From assembly GCA_030154445.1 (NCBI GenBank), contig JAGUQW010000002.1, forward strand, positions 62,001 to 126,000: DNA of 64,000 nt. Direction: 5' to 3'. Made by a program: the position numbers and the translations under genes. Positions 32,545 through 41,200 of this stretch are shown in pieces. The stretch comes from Spirochaetota bacterium. GTDB lineage: Bacteria > Spirochaetota > Brevinematia > Brevinematales > Brevinemataceae. The notes under the pieces were generated by a model that was given only the letters and a program-made list of their open reading frames with translations, had not been told where the DNA came from and searched no databases. Positions within the stretch are counted from its first letter, which is position 1. Every line of letters starts with the position of its first letter.

Positions 32545-35500
32545 CTACTTCCCACCCTCAACAATCGTTATTTCCTCAGCACTCAATCCATAGAGAGCAT
32601 AGACAAAATCATCTACTTCATTTTGTAGGGCGTCTAGTTGTTCGTCGGCAATATCTTTAGTGATAAGCTTTTGTATTTGTTGATCTTTTATGGCTTTGGC
32701 TCTATCAAAAAGCTCTTCAGCTATTTGTAGCTGTTCCTCTGTCGGTATGATGATAGGCACTTGTCTCATATCATTAATTTGAATACTGATAGTGTTATTA
32801 ACTATTTGCTTCATATAATGAAACATAAAATATGAATTAATCATAACTAATAAATATTTACTAGTTATAATAGGATATAGAGGATATAAACTCATACTCT
32901 TAACATCATTGATTGTAGACTCTTTTATTCTAGCTTTGATAAAAGTTGATTTATCTTTTATAACTGTACTTTTAGTTAGTAAGACATCACTCCATGAAAA
33001 ACCTTCTTTAAAAAAGAAAGTATAACCTTGCCAACGAGCTTTAGGATCTGTTTTTAAGAATTTCACATTTTCTACAGACCAGTTGATACAGTAAGAAGTA
33101 GGCATATACCAACGATTACCGTCCTTGTCCCCTTTGTCATAAGGTACAAAGCTTCGCTCTCCTTTGATACCATTATCTTTTTCGTCTTGAGTGAGTGTGT
33201 TGACATCAGCGATCTCATCATCACTAATAATCTGATAGAGAAAGCCCTGACCAAAGATATCTCGTCCATGTTCTGTTTTTAATGCTAAGAATAATGCTCT
33301 TATCTCTAGTTCTGTCATTTTTGTAATATCATGAGTAGTAGCAAATTCTTTGTTGAATTTTGCTATTTTTTCTATGCGTTGTCGATAGGTACGCTCTGCG
33401 TCTTTATTACTTGCTCTTACACCTATATAAAAACCATTATTCGCTGTAGCTAGTCCTTGTCCACCATCTGTGAGTAATCCTAGTAAGGCTATATCTCCAG
33501 CTTTTAGGGTGGCTTTGTAGCTATTTAATAGATTTTTATTTTTATCAATATTGGCACTGGTTTTAATGATATCCCAATAACTTGTCATTAAACTGTGAAT
33601 AGTATCAAAGTATTTATTAGCTATAGCTAAATTATAAACATTCGGGGTAAAAAACACTTGATTAGGAGCTTCTCTATAGGTGTTTATATCTATAAGAATA
33701 TTATTTCCCTCATAGAGAATTGCTTGATTTCTATTGTCTACATAATTAAATTGATAATTATCACTAGTTGTACTACTTTTATATGCAATTACAATAATAG
33801 GCTCTACTGCAGCATGTTCAAACACATTATCTACTAATCTCATTTCTACAAGTTTTTTACTTTGTAAATATTGTCTTAATTTTTGTTTGCTTTGTAATGT
33901 TAAAAAAGTGTTAGAAGTAATATATCCTAAAATACCACCGTCTTTTAAGAATTCAAAACCTCGTAAATAAAAATAATTATAGAGATCGTCTTGAATACCA
34001 TATTCTTCTTTGTACTGACTCATCATAGTAGAGGAGATACCTTTATTAGATACATAAGGAGGATTCCCAATCACTATATCAAAACTCTCAATACCAAACA
34101 TTAACCCACTATCAAAAAAGCTACACGAAACTATCGTATTAAAAGGATCGTAATTTTTCAACTGCTCAATATGAGATTTGACATTACTGATTAGTGCTTT
34201 AACTTCAGTTTTTACCTGTTCTTTTTCTGTTAATACAGCATTATAGTAAGTGTGCATAGCTCGACTGAGTTCTGCTCTATGTGTTTTATTAAAATATAAA
34301 GGTATATCCTTAACAGATATAAGACTATTAGCCGTCATCACTTTAAATTCCAAATTGGGCAGAACTTCGAGATTGATATAATCACTATCCGTATAATAGG
34401 TGTGTTTTAATAGCTCTATCCACAATCTCAATCGGCAGATATTAACAGAGTTTGGGTTGATATCCACGCCGTATAATTGGTTTTCTATGATATGCTTTTT
34501 AGTCTCAAAAATCGCTTTTTGTATCTCTTGTCTTTCTTCTGAGATCTTGCCCTCTCTTCTCTCATAGACAAAATTATCTCCAAAACTAGACTTAATAATC
34601 AATTCATCATTTTCAATAGATACCTTAATATCTTTGTGTAACAATCCTAATTGGCTTTTGATCTTGATTAGCTCATTCAAACTAGACACCAAAAAGTGAC
34701 CACTTCCCACGGCTGGATCGATGATAGTCATATTATCTACGAGAGCTTGGGCTTTTTCTATATCTTCTTTTTTATAGAAATTCTTTTTTGCATAAGAAAT
34801 AAGCTCTTTAAAGTCTTCAAATTCCAAAGCAAATTCTTTATTAAAAATATCAATGATGCGTTTTTGCAGGACTTTTTCTGACATATACATGGTAATACTA
34901 GCAGGGGTAAAATGTGAGCCGTCCTTGTAGCCATTCAATCGCTCAAAGACAGTACCCAGTACAGAAGATTTGATTAGCGTGTTTTTATCCACACTATCGC
35001 TATCACTATTATAAGAAAAACAATTCAAAAAGCGTAGTAGGTATTCTAATAGATTTAATTCTTTTTTGGTAAAGTCTTTATCTTTATAAAGTACGCTATC
35101 AGATTTGATTTTGAGGGGTCTTTCTATATCTAAATCAGAAATACGATATTGTCTTTCAATCTCTGTTTCTTCAAATAGAGAGCTATTAAGATAAGGGATT
35201 GTATCGTATTTTTTGTCATCTGAGTGTCTTTCTGCTCTTGGTGTGGACAATATACTAAAAAACAATTTTGATAATAAATGGTAGCCTGTAATATGTTTAG
35301 AATCCAAAATATGAAAGTCGGGGTCATTACGAAAAACTTTTAGTTGAGATTCTAATATTTTTAAAAAGAGTATCCTATTTAGCCACAATATATTTAATCC
35401 CAATGCCGTCTCAAATAATTCTTCGTTCTTTTCTTTGTTGCCTATTTTTGATTCTGTTAAGTCTAGGAGGGTGTTTTGGATAGTGCTTTTAACGAGTTTA

Positions 35501-36216
35501 TTATCTTTTTCTTGTAGTCCCATGATATGAAGTAGCTCTTGATAAAATTCTCTGTTTAGTTCATTGGCGTCATTTTCTAGTGCTTGGTTTAATAATAAAG
35601 GCTTATCAAAGATTCTATAAATCAAGGTGCTATCATCGTTAAAAAGATCTATCTTTGTTATTGTAATAGTAGTCTCAATATTAAGTTCACTAATTTTTTT
35701 ATAAAAACCGTCTTTATTTTTATAATATTGTGTGAATGCATTTTTAATAGAGGATTTTTTAGTTAAATTTAGAAATTCTTTTTCTTCAAAAAGATAGAGA
35801 TATTGAAAATTAGTAATCATTATATAAGTGATTTCGTTTTGCTCTTTTTTGGACTGCTCCATATAGTAATATAGAGCTTCTTGAAAGGCTTTTTTATTCA
35901 GTTCATCGTCTGTAATCATTTCTGCATTCTTTTTTGTTTTTGTTTCTATGATTACTTTTAGTTTATTTTGATACCATATTGATAAATCTATGCTATCGTG
36001 ATCCATTTCATATTGATAATTATCTATTGATGAAAAGAGATTTTTTAGTTTTTGTTTCTGTGTTTCTTCTGTAGCTGTGTATTGTATTTTTTTGATTACC
36101 TCTATGTATAGTACTAAGCCTTTTTGAAAATTTGTTATATTTATGGTGTCAATATGATAATCAGATAATTTCTTTGATTTTAATATCTTATCAATAGTTT
36201 GTATGGTTAATGTCAT
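32545..36216 (-). CDS. Type IIG restriction-modification enzyme (fused endonuclease and N6-adenine methyltransferase)
   Basis: The 1223-residue protein combines nuclease and methyltransferase. Near the N-terminus a PD-(D/E)xK-type motif reads IDLSIWYQNKLKVIIETK (Asp77, Glu91, Lys93). The central methyltransferase has DPAVGSGHFLV (near residue 500) for SAM binding and the catalytic IGNPPYVSN (near 715) of N6-adenine enzymes. The C-terminal 300 residues include a target-recognition-like region (IQINDMRQVPIIIPTEEQL and the helix after it). No separate methylase or specificity gene is nearby, as expected for type IIG. It has its own promoter and is coupled to the pentapeptide-repeat gene. The recognition site cannot be predicted. 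Confidence 0.88.
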   Translation of the reverse strand: MTLTIQTIDKILKSKKLSDYHIDTINITNFQKGLVLYIEVIKKIQYTATEETQKQKLKNLFSSIDNYQYEMDHDSIDLSIWYQNKLKVIIETKTKKNAEMITDDELNKKAFQEALYYYMEQSKKEQNEITYIMITNFQYLYLFEEKEFLNLTKKSSIKNAFTQYYKNKDGFYKKISELNIETTITITKIDLFNDDSTLIYRIFDKPLLLNQALENDANELNREFYQELLHIMGLQEKDNKLVKSTIQNTLLDLTESKIGNKEKNEELFETALGLNILWLNRILFLKILESQLKVFRNDPDFHILDSKHITGYHLLSKLFFSILSTPRAERHSDDKKYDTIPYLNSSLFEETEIERQYRISDLDIERPLKIKSDSVLYKDKDFTKKELNLLEYLLRFLNCFSYNSDSDSVDKNTLIKSSVLGTVFERLNGYKDGSHFTPASITMYMSEKVLQKRIIDIFNKEFALEFEDFKELISYAKKNFYKKEDIEKAQALVDNMTIIDPAVGSGHFLVSSLNELIKIKSQLGLLHKDIKVSIENDELIIKSSFGDNFVYERREGKISEERQEIQKAIFETKKHIIENQLYGVDINPNSVNICRLRLWIELLKHTYYTDSDYINLEVLPNLEFKVMTANSLISVKDIPLYFNKTHRAELSRAMHTYYNAVLTEKEQVKTEVKALISNVKSHIEQLKNYDPFNTIVSCSFFDSGLMFGIESFDIVIGNPPYVSNKGISSTMMSQYKEEYGIQDDLYNYFYLRGFEFLKDGGILGYITSNTFLTLQSKQKLRQYLQSKKLVEMRLVDNVFEHAAVEPIIVIAYKSSTTSDNYQFNYVDNRNQAILYEGNNILIDINTYREAPNQVFFTPNVYNLAIANKYFDTIHSLMTSYWDIIKTSANIDKNKNLLNSYKATLKAGDIALLGLLTDGGQGLATANNGFYIGVRASNKDAERTYRQRIEKIAKFNKEFATTHDITKMTELEIRALFLALKTEHGRDIFGQGFLYQIISDDEIADVNTLTQDEKDNGIKGERSFVPYDKGDKDGNRWYMPTSYCINWSVENVKFLKTDPKARWQGYTFFFKEGFSWSDVLLTKSTVIKDKSTFIKARIKESTINDVKSMSLYPLYPIITSKYLLVMINSYFMFHYMKQIVNNTISIQINDMRQVPIIIPTEEQLQIAEELFDRAKAIKDQQIQKLITKDIADEQLDALQNEVDDFVYALYGLSAEEITIVEGGK

Positions 36217-36242
36217 TTTAAATCCTTATTTAGATCTATGTT

Positions 36243-36270
36243 ATTATACTACATAAATGAAAAATAACAA
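36243..36270 (-). promoter_or_regulatory. Promoter of the restriction-modification gene
   Basis: TTGTTA and TATAAT on the minus strand are 16 bases apart, about 27 bases before the ATG at 36216. Confidence 0.65.
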
Positions 36271-36355
36271 TATTAATATTATAAACGATTATTTCATTTT
36301 TTGTAATGAATAAAGAGAAGTATACCCTCTATATTTCACATTTAAAACGAAAAAA

Positions 36356-36387
36356 AAGCTCATCCTAAACTTAATTAAGATGAGCTT
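36356..36387 (-). terminator. Terminator after the Abi_2 remnant
   Basis: AAGCTCATC and GATGAGCTT form a stem; on the minus strand it is followed by a run of T. It lies three bases beyond the stop of the remnant. Confidence 0.85.
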
Positions 36388-36389
36388 CT

Positions 36390-36911
36390 TTATATTTGAA
36401 AATAAGATGTATTATTTACTTTTGATTGGTCAAATCCTAAATGTATATAATCAGATTTTTTTACAATATCTCGTATTACTGTTAGATGTGTATTTACTTC
36501 GATTTTTAATACTGGATTTTTTACAATTGTTTTCAAACTATCATATAATATTTGATACATTTTCGCAAAACAATTCTTCTGAAACCATGCACTATCAATT
36601 ACATTGTTTGTATTATATCGAACTGAGCGATTTGTAGGATAATATTGAGAACTTCTTGCAATAAAGTGATCCATATGTGCACTCATATTTCTAAGAGATT
36701 TAATAACATGTAGTGTTTGAGTAAGTTGTGTTTTGTTTTTTTTATTCATAAAATTTATAATATTATTTAAAATAATAATATTTTTAGGTATCTTTTTTAA
36801 ATCTAACATCCGTACTAATATTCCAAATGTAACGCAGTGTATAGCTTTCCAAATAGGAAGTTCTTTAGTTAAATATTTCTCTTTATAATGTTTTAATATT
36901 CCATAACAATT
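36390..36911 (-). pseudogene. Abi_2 (AbiD/AbiF-type) abortive-infection protein, C-terminal remnant
   Basis: The reading frame is open from 36911 but begins directly after a stop codon, and the first ATG (36809) is internal to the domain. The visible 173 codons carry the second half of Abi_2: KELPIWKAIHCVTFGIL, which corresponds to the conserved LPIW-x-x-x-E-x-x-x-FG motif, and later VIKSLRNMSAHMDHFIAR, the conserved LR-x-x-x-A-H segment. Abi_2 proteins normally have about 300 residues, so the first half is missing. It may be a decayed phage-defence gene. The normal terminator is kept. Confidence 0.72.
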
Positions 36912-36937
36912 TTAATAACTTTTTACTGATATACATT

Positions 36938-37123
36938 TTATTCTTTCATCAACTTTTCACGAATGTCGGCATCCGATCTATTAATATAGTGTTTTGCTGT
37001 AATCGAAATATCACTATGTCCGAGTAATTTTGATACTAAAATAAATGTTTCGTAATAAGAGTTGACATTTACAGTGAATTTAACAAAAGCTCTATCATTT
37101 TTTTTGTTATAGAGGTTTTCCCT
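36938..37123 (-). pseudogene. Tyrosine recombinase, C-terminal remnant
   Basis: This 61-codon fragment has no start and contains VSKLLGHSDISITAKHYINR, which is the LGH-x-x-x-x-T-x-x-Y box of tyrosine recombinases with the catalytic His and the nucleophile Tyr, followed by SDADIREKLMKE and a stop. The sequence before YYETFILVSK is not clearly recombinase and may be joined by deletion. It marks a former integrase near tRNA-Thr. Confidence 0.7.
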
Positions 37124-37127
37124 CTAT
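37109..37127. repeat. Short hairpin at the recombinase remnant
   Basis: ATAGAGG, a five-base spacer and CCTCTAT form a 7-bp inverted repeat at the upstream end of the recombinase remnant. It might be part of an old recombination site; nothing else supports this. Confidence 0.35.
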
Positions 37128-37237
37128 TTCCATTATTTCTGAAACATAGTAACATACTGCATACTCCATATAATAAATTCCCCAATTCATTACATACGCA
37201 CGGTATAAAATTATAAAAGATCTTAGTTTAGTGGATT

Positions 37238-37980
37238 TTAATCGTCTATTTCAATTGTACTATCCTTGTACACTGATAATACTTCATAAGCTACTATTTT
37301 TGTTTGTATCAGATAATTTGTTTAAAAACAATATCAAAGATTAGTTTAGTATCTTTTATTTCATATATTCTTAAATCTTGTAGGATAGGAGTATAAGAAA
37401 AAATAAAAGGACTGTCTATAGGTTGATCCCAAATTGCTATTCTAAATTCTCTTTGTTTTTGATATTTACTATGCTTAGTATCCTATTTTTTCTTACAATA
37501 AGGCGTTGTACTATAATCTTCATATTTTACAATTTGTGCACGATAATGTATCCCACACTTTCTTAAAGATTCCATAATATTAATAATCAATTGATGATTA
37601 TAAAATATTACTGTATTAGTATTAAATAGATTTAAAATTTCTATTTGTTCTGGTGGATTATCTTGATCTATTTCAAAATAAGACATACAAAAAATATGAC
37701 TAGGATCATTCCCAGATGAAAAATTTATTTCTCGGATATCTTCATTTGACAAAGATATTTTACCTACAATTGGATCTTCATAAGTAATAATAGACGAATC
37801 AGGATCTAAATAAGGTCTTAATATTATTTTATTCCCTTCATCAAAATCGCCTCTTTCAGCATCATTTTCTATTTTTTGAAAATATTGTAATGTATTACAA
37901 TATAGTTGACCGTTAATTAAATCCTCTAGATGTTTTTTTTCTCCAAATCGATAATATTCCCTATAGAATAAATCACCCAT
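37238..37980 (-). pseudogene. Uncharacterised gene broken by an in-frame amber stop and a frameshift
   Basis: From ATG 37980 the frame runs 165 codons (MGDLFYREYYRFGEKKHLED...) to TAG at 37483-37485. The same frame continues after the TAG with protein-like text (DTKHSKYQKQREFRIAIWDQ, then SPFIFSYTPILQDLRIYE) to TGA at 37309. A shifted frame then gives KIVAYEVLSVYKDSTIEIDD and a stop at 37238. I do not recognise the family. No promoter is visible; the tRNA-Thr terminator lies 28 bases upstream. Its leader GGGAAGTAGATG is shared with the 3' junction of the restriction enzyme gene. Suppression of the amber codon cannot be excluded. Confidence 0.6.
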
Positions 37981-38007
37981 CTACTTCCCCCTCTCAAAAA
38001 ACAAAAA

Positions 38008-38038
38008 AAGCAAGTATAGAAATTATCTACACTTGCTT
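38008..38038 (-). terminator. Terminator of tRNA-Thr
   Basis: AAGCAAGT-x-TAGA pairs with TCTA-x-ACTTGCTT (one mismatch) around a short loop and is followed by a T-run on the minus strand. Confidence 0.82.
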
Positions 38039-38061
38039 GAAATAAAAGAACCTAAGTTCCT

Positions 38062-38134
38062 AGCCCCCTGTGGGAATCGAACCCACGACCCTCTGATTAC
38101 AAATCAGATGCTCTACCATCTGAGCTAAAGAGGC
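38062..38134 (-). tRNA. tRNA-Thr (TGT)
   Basis: A 73-base cloverleaf is present: acceptor GCCTCTT pairs with AGGGGGC (two wobble pairs), the anticodon loop TTTGTAA has anticodon TGT, and the T-loop is GTTCGATTC. CCA is not encoded. It borders the defence and mobile-DNA scar. Confidence 0.96.
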
Positions 38135-38153
38135 AACTAGTATTTGTTCATAT

Positions 38154-38182
38154 ATTCTAACATATCTTATCTTTATTGTCAA
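38154..38182 (-). promoter_or_regulatory. Promoter of tRNA-Thr
   Basis: TTGACA and TAGAAT on the minus strand are 17 bases apart, 19 bases before the tRNA. Confidence 0.8.
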
Positions 38183-38208
38183 TAGTTTTTTTAAAAAAAA
38201 TAAATGAA

Positions 38209-38237
38209 TTGAGATAAAAATATTTATATGCTATAAT
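38209..38237 (+). promoter_or_regulatory. Promoter of the sbcD-sbcC fusion gene
   Basis: TTGAGA and TATAAT are 17 bases apart with a TG two bases before the -10; the ATG is 37 bases downstream. Confidence 0.8.
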
Positions 38238-38274
38238 AGTATGATATTAATACAATGTATTTATAAGAGGTCTT

Positions 38275-41200
38275 ATGAAAATTCTCTGTACAGCAGATTG
38301 GCATATTGGGAAAAAATTAGAATCTTTTTCTCGTCTTGAAGAACAAAAAATAATTTTAAATCAATTAGTCGAAATATCCAAACAAGAAAATTCAGATGCT
38401 GTTATTGTGGCGGGAGATTGTTTTGATACTCAAAGCCCAAATCCCGAAATGACAAAACTTTTTGTATCTACGCTTGCTCGATTAGCTCGTGGTGGGGATT
38501 GTCTTGTTCTAGTTATTGCAGGAAATCACGATAATCCTCTATTTTTGTCTACCTCGGAAGCTTTTGCTTCTCAAGTGGGAGTAGTTATCTTAGGTTATCC
38601 TAGTCAAGAACCATCTCTCGAAGAAAATAATTCAGCGTGGAAAGTAACACAAACAGCACAAGGGATGATAGAAATATTTTTCAAAAAAGCTAACAAAACA
38701 GTTCGCTTTTTAATGTCTCCTTATGCCAATGCCCAGCGTCTTAAAAAAGATCTAGGAGTGCTAGACACAGATAAAAAAGCTTGGGAGATTTTGTGTGAGG
38801 AATGGGAGAAAAATATTGCTCAAGACCCAGCAATCAAAAATATTCTCATCTCTCATAGTTATTTATTACCAGCCAAAAAAGATAGTCTTATTCAAGAGGA
38901 CGCTCCTAAGGAAGATATCGGTGAGCGTTCTATTGTGGGGACTTTAGGCGGGATTTCTTTAGATAATATCCCTCAAGGGATAGACTATGTTATTGCTGGT
39001 CATATCCATAGACCGCAGTCCTTATATAGTACCAAAACTAAGGCTTTTTATACAGGGAGTCCCTTGATTTATAGTCTTTCTGAAAGTGGGCAAGAAAAAA
39101 GTGTTTTGATCTTAAATCTTGGACGAACAGACAAAGAATACCTTCTCCCTTTTAAAAAGTTACGAGATGTTAAAGAAATTAGATTTGATAATTTTGATAC
39201 TATAGGTGAGCGATTGGAACAAGAAAAAAATAATTATCTGGTATTGATTTGGGAAGGAGATAGATATTTCACCTCAGAGGAACATCAATATTTAAGAAAT
39301 ACCCATCCTTATTTAATTCGTGTTGAATCTCGCCCTAAGATTGTTAGAGATGATAGTATTATACAAAGTATAGAAACTTTACATGAGCAAAGTACCACAG
39401 ATTTATTCATAGAATATTTTAGATCCAAACATCGAGATCTCCTGCCTCCTGAAGATTTACTCAGTGTGTTTGATGAGTGTTTACAAGAAGAATCTACGAG
39501 TAATGTCCTAACCAAAAAAAGAGGTTTTCTTCCAAAAAATCTAAAAATCAAGGGTTTTTATTCTTATAAGGAAGAAGTAGAGATTGATTTTACAGAATTA
39601 GAACAAAAAGGATTTTTCGGGATTTTTGGTAATACAGGTAGTGGCAAGTCTGCGCTCATAGAGGCAATGATCATAGCTGTCTTTTATAAAGTAGAACGAA
39701 TTGGGATTTTGGGAGCTGGTGGAAAAGGTAATTTTTCTAATTCTTATGCTATTATGAATTTGGATTCTAATGAATTGTTGATAGAATTTATTTTTGAGAT
39801 TATAGGGGTAGAAGGTGTAGAGGAATATCTCTGCCGTGTGTCTGCAACTAGAGACAAAAAAAAACATACAGAAGTAAAAAGCAAAAGAGAAGTGTTTTTA
39901 AAAGAGCAAGAGGAATGGATCCCTTCTGAGATTACCTTAGGAGAAGATATTCTGGGGATTACCTATGATGATTTCCGTAAAACAATTATCTTACAACAAA
40001 GAGATTTCTTGGGCTTTATTTCTTCTGTACCCAAAGAAAATTCAGAAACATTGATTAGATTGTTTCAATTAGAGCGATTTGATTTATACTATATTATTGA
40101 TTCTTTAGAAAAAAAAGAATATGGTGAATTCAAGACTTTAGAAGTGAAATTACAAAATTTTGAAGATACGACAGATGTGGCATTAGAAGAATTCAATATT
40201 CAAAAAACTTCTTTAGAGTCAGAAAGGGCTGTTCTTGATGAGCGTATAGAAGCTCAAAGAACTTTAGTAAATAAACTGACCCAACAATTAGAGCAACAAC
40301 AACACTCTATTCATATACAAAAAAAATTCACTAAAATGCAATTAGACGAAGAGCTATTTAATCAGGCCAGAGAACATTTGAATATTATCGATCTTGTTAA
40401 TTTAGATAGTCAGATTGCTAAAAAAGAAGAACAAAAACAACAATCAGAGCTAACTTATAAAAATTTACAAAACAAATTGATTGTAGAAAAAGAAAAATTA
40501 GGTGATATCGAACAACAAGGGATAGAATCTAAAATACAACTAGAAATAATACAAACTCAGTTCAATGACAAACAGCAAGAATGGGATGCTTTGATAATGG
40601 ATAATATCTCTGAGCAAGCAATAATTTTTGAAAATCGACAAAAAGACTACAAAAGAGTAGCACAACTATCTGAGGAATTAGCTAAAAAAATAAATAGTTT
40701 CAAAGAGAATATTGCTCAAAAAGATAAAACCCTTCAAGCGTTGACTGAATGTCAAATAGAAGAAAAAAAAATAAGAGATTTACTAGGTTTGGGCGTAGCA
40801 TTAGAATATCTACAGGATGGATGTGCTTGTCCTTTGTGTGGTTCTGAGGATCATCCTTCTCCTTATAAGGCTGGCAGTGATGGTGAATTGCAAGAGATTA
40901 GCAATCAGGTTAAAATTTTACAACAACAATATCTCAAAATTCAACAGCAGGAAGAATCTCTAAAAGAAAGTCTTCATACTCAAGAAAACAATATCAAACA
41001 ATTAAAAGATACTCTAGGAGAGTACACTAATCAAGCTCAATTCGATAAGGCTTATCAGGAGATAGTAGTTCAAAAATTAGCTCAAGAAAAACAAAAAACG
41101 ATAGTCAGAGAAGACTTACAAATAGCTAAAAATCAATACAAAAAATTAGAAACTCAAACACTCAATTATAGAGAACAATATCAAAATCAAGTTCGCTTGA

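Noticed and set aside
38062-38134. Attachment-site duplication of tRNA-Thr
   Set aside because: I searched by eye for a second copy of the tRNA 3' end (GTTCGATTCCC, CAGGGGGC) between 30 and 38 kb and found none, so no att site is annotated.
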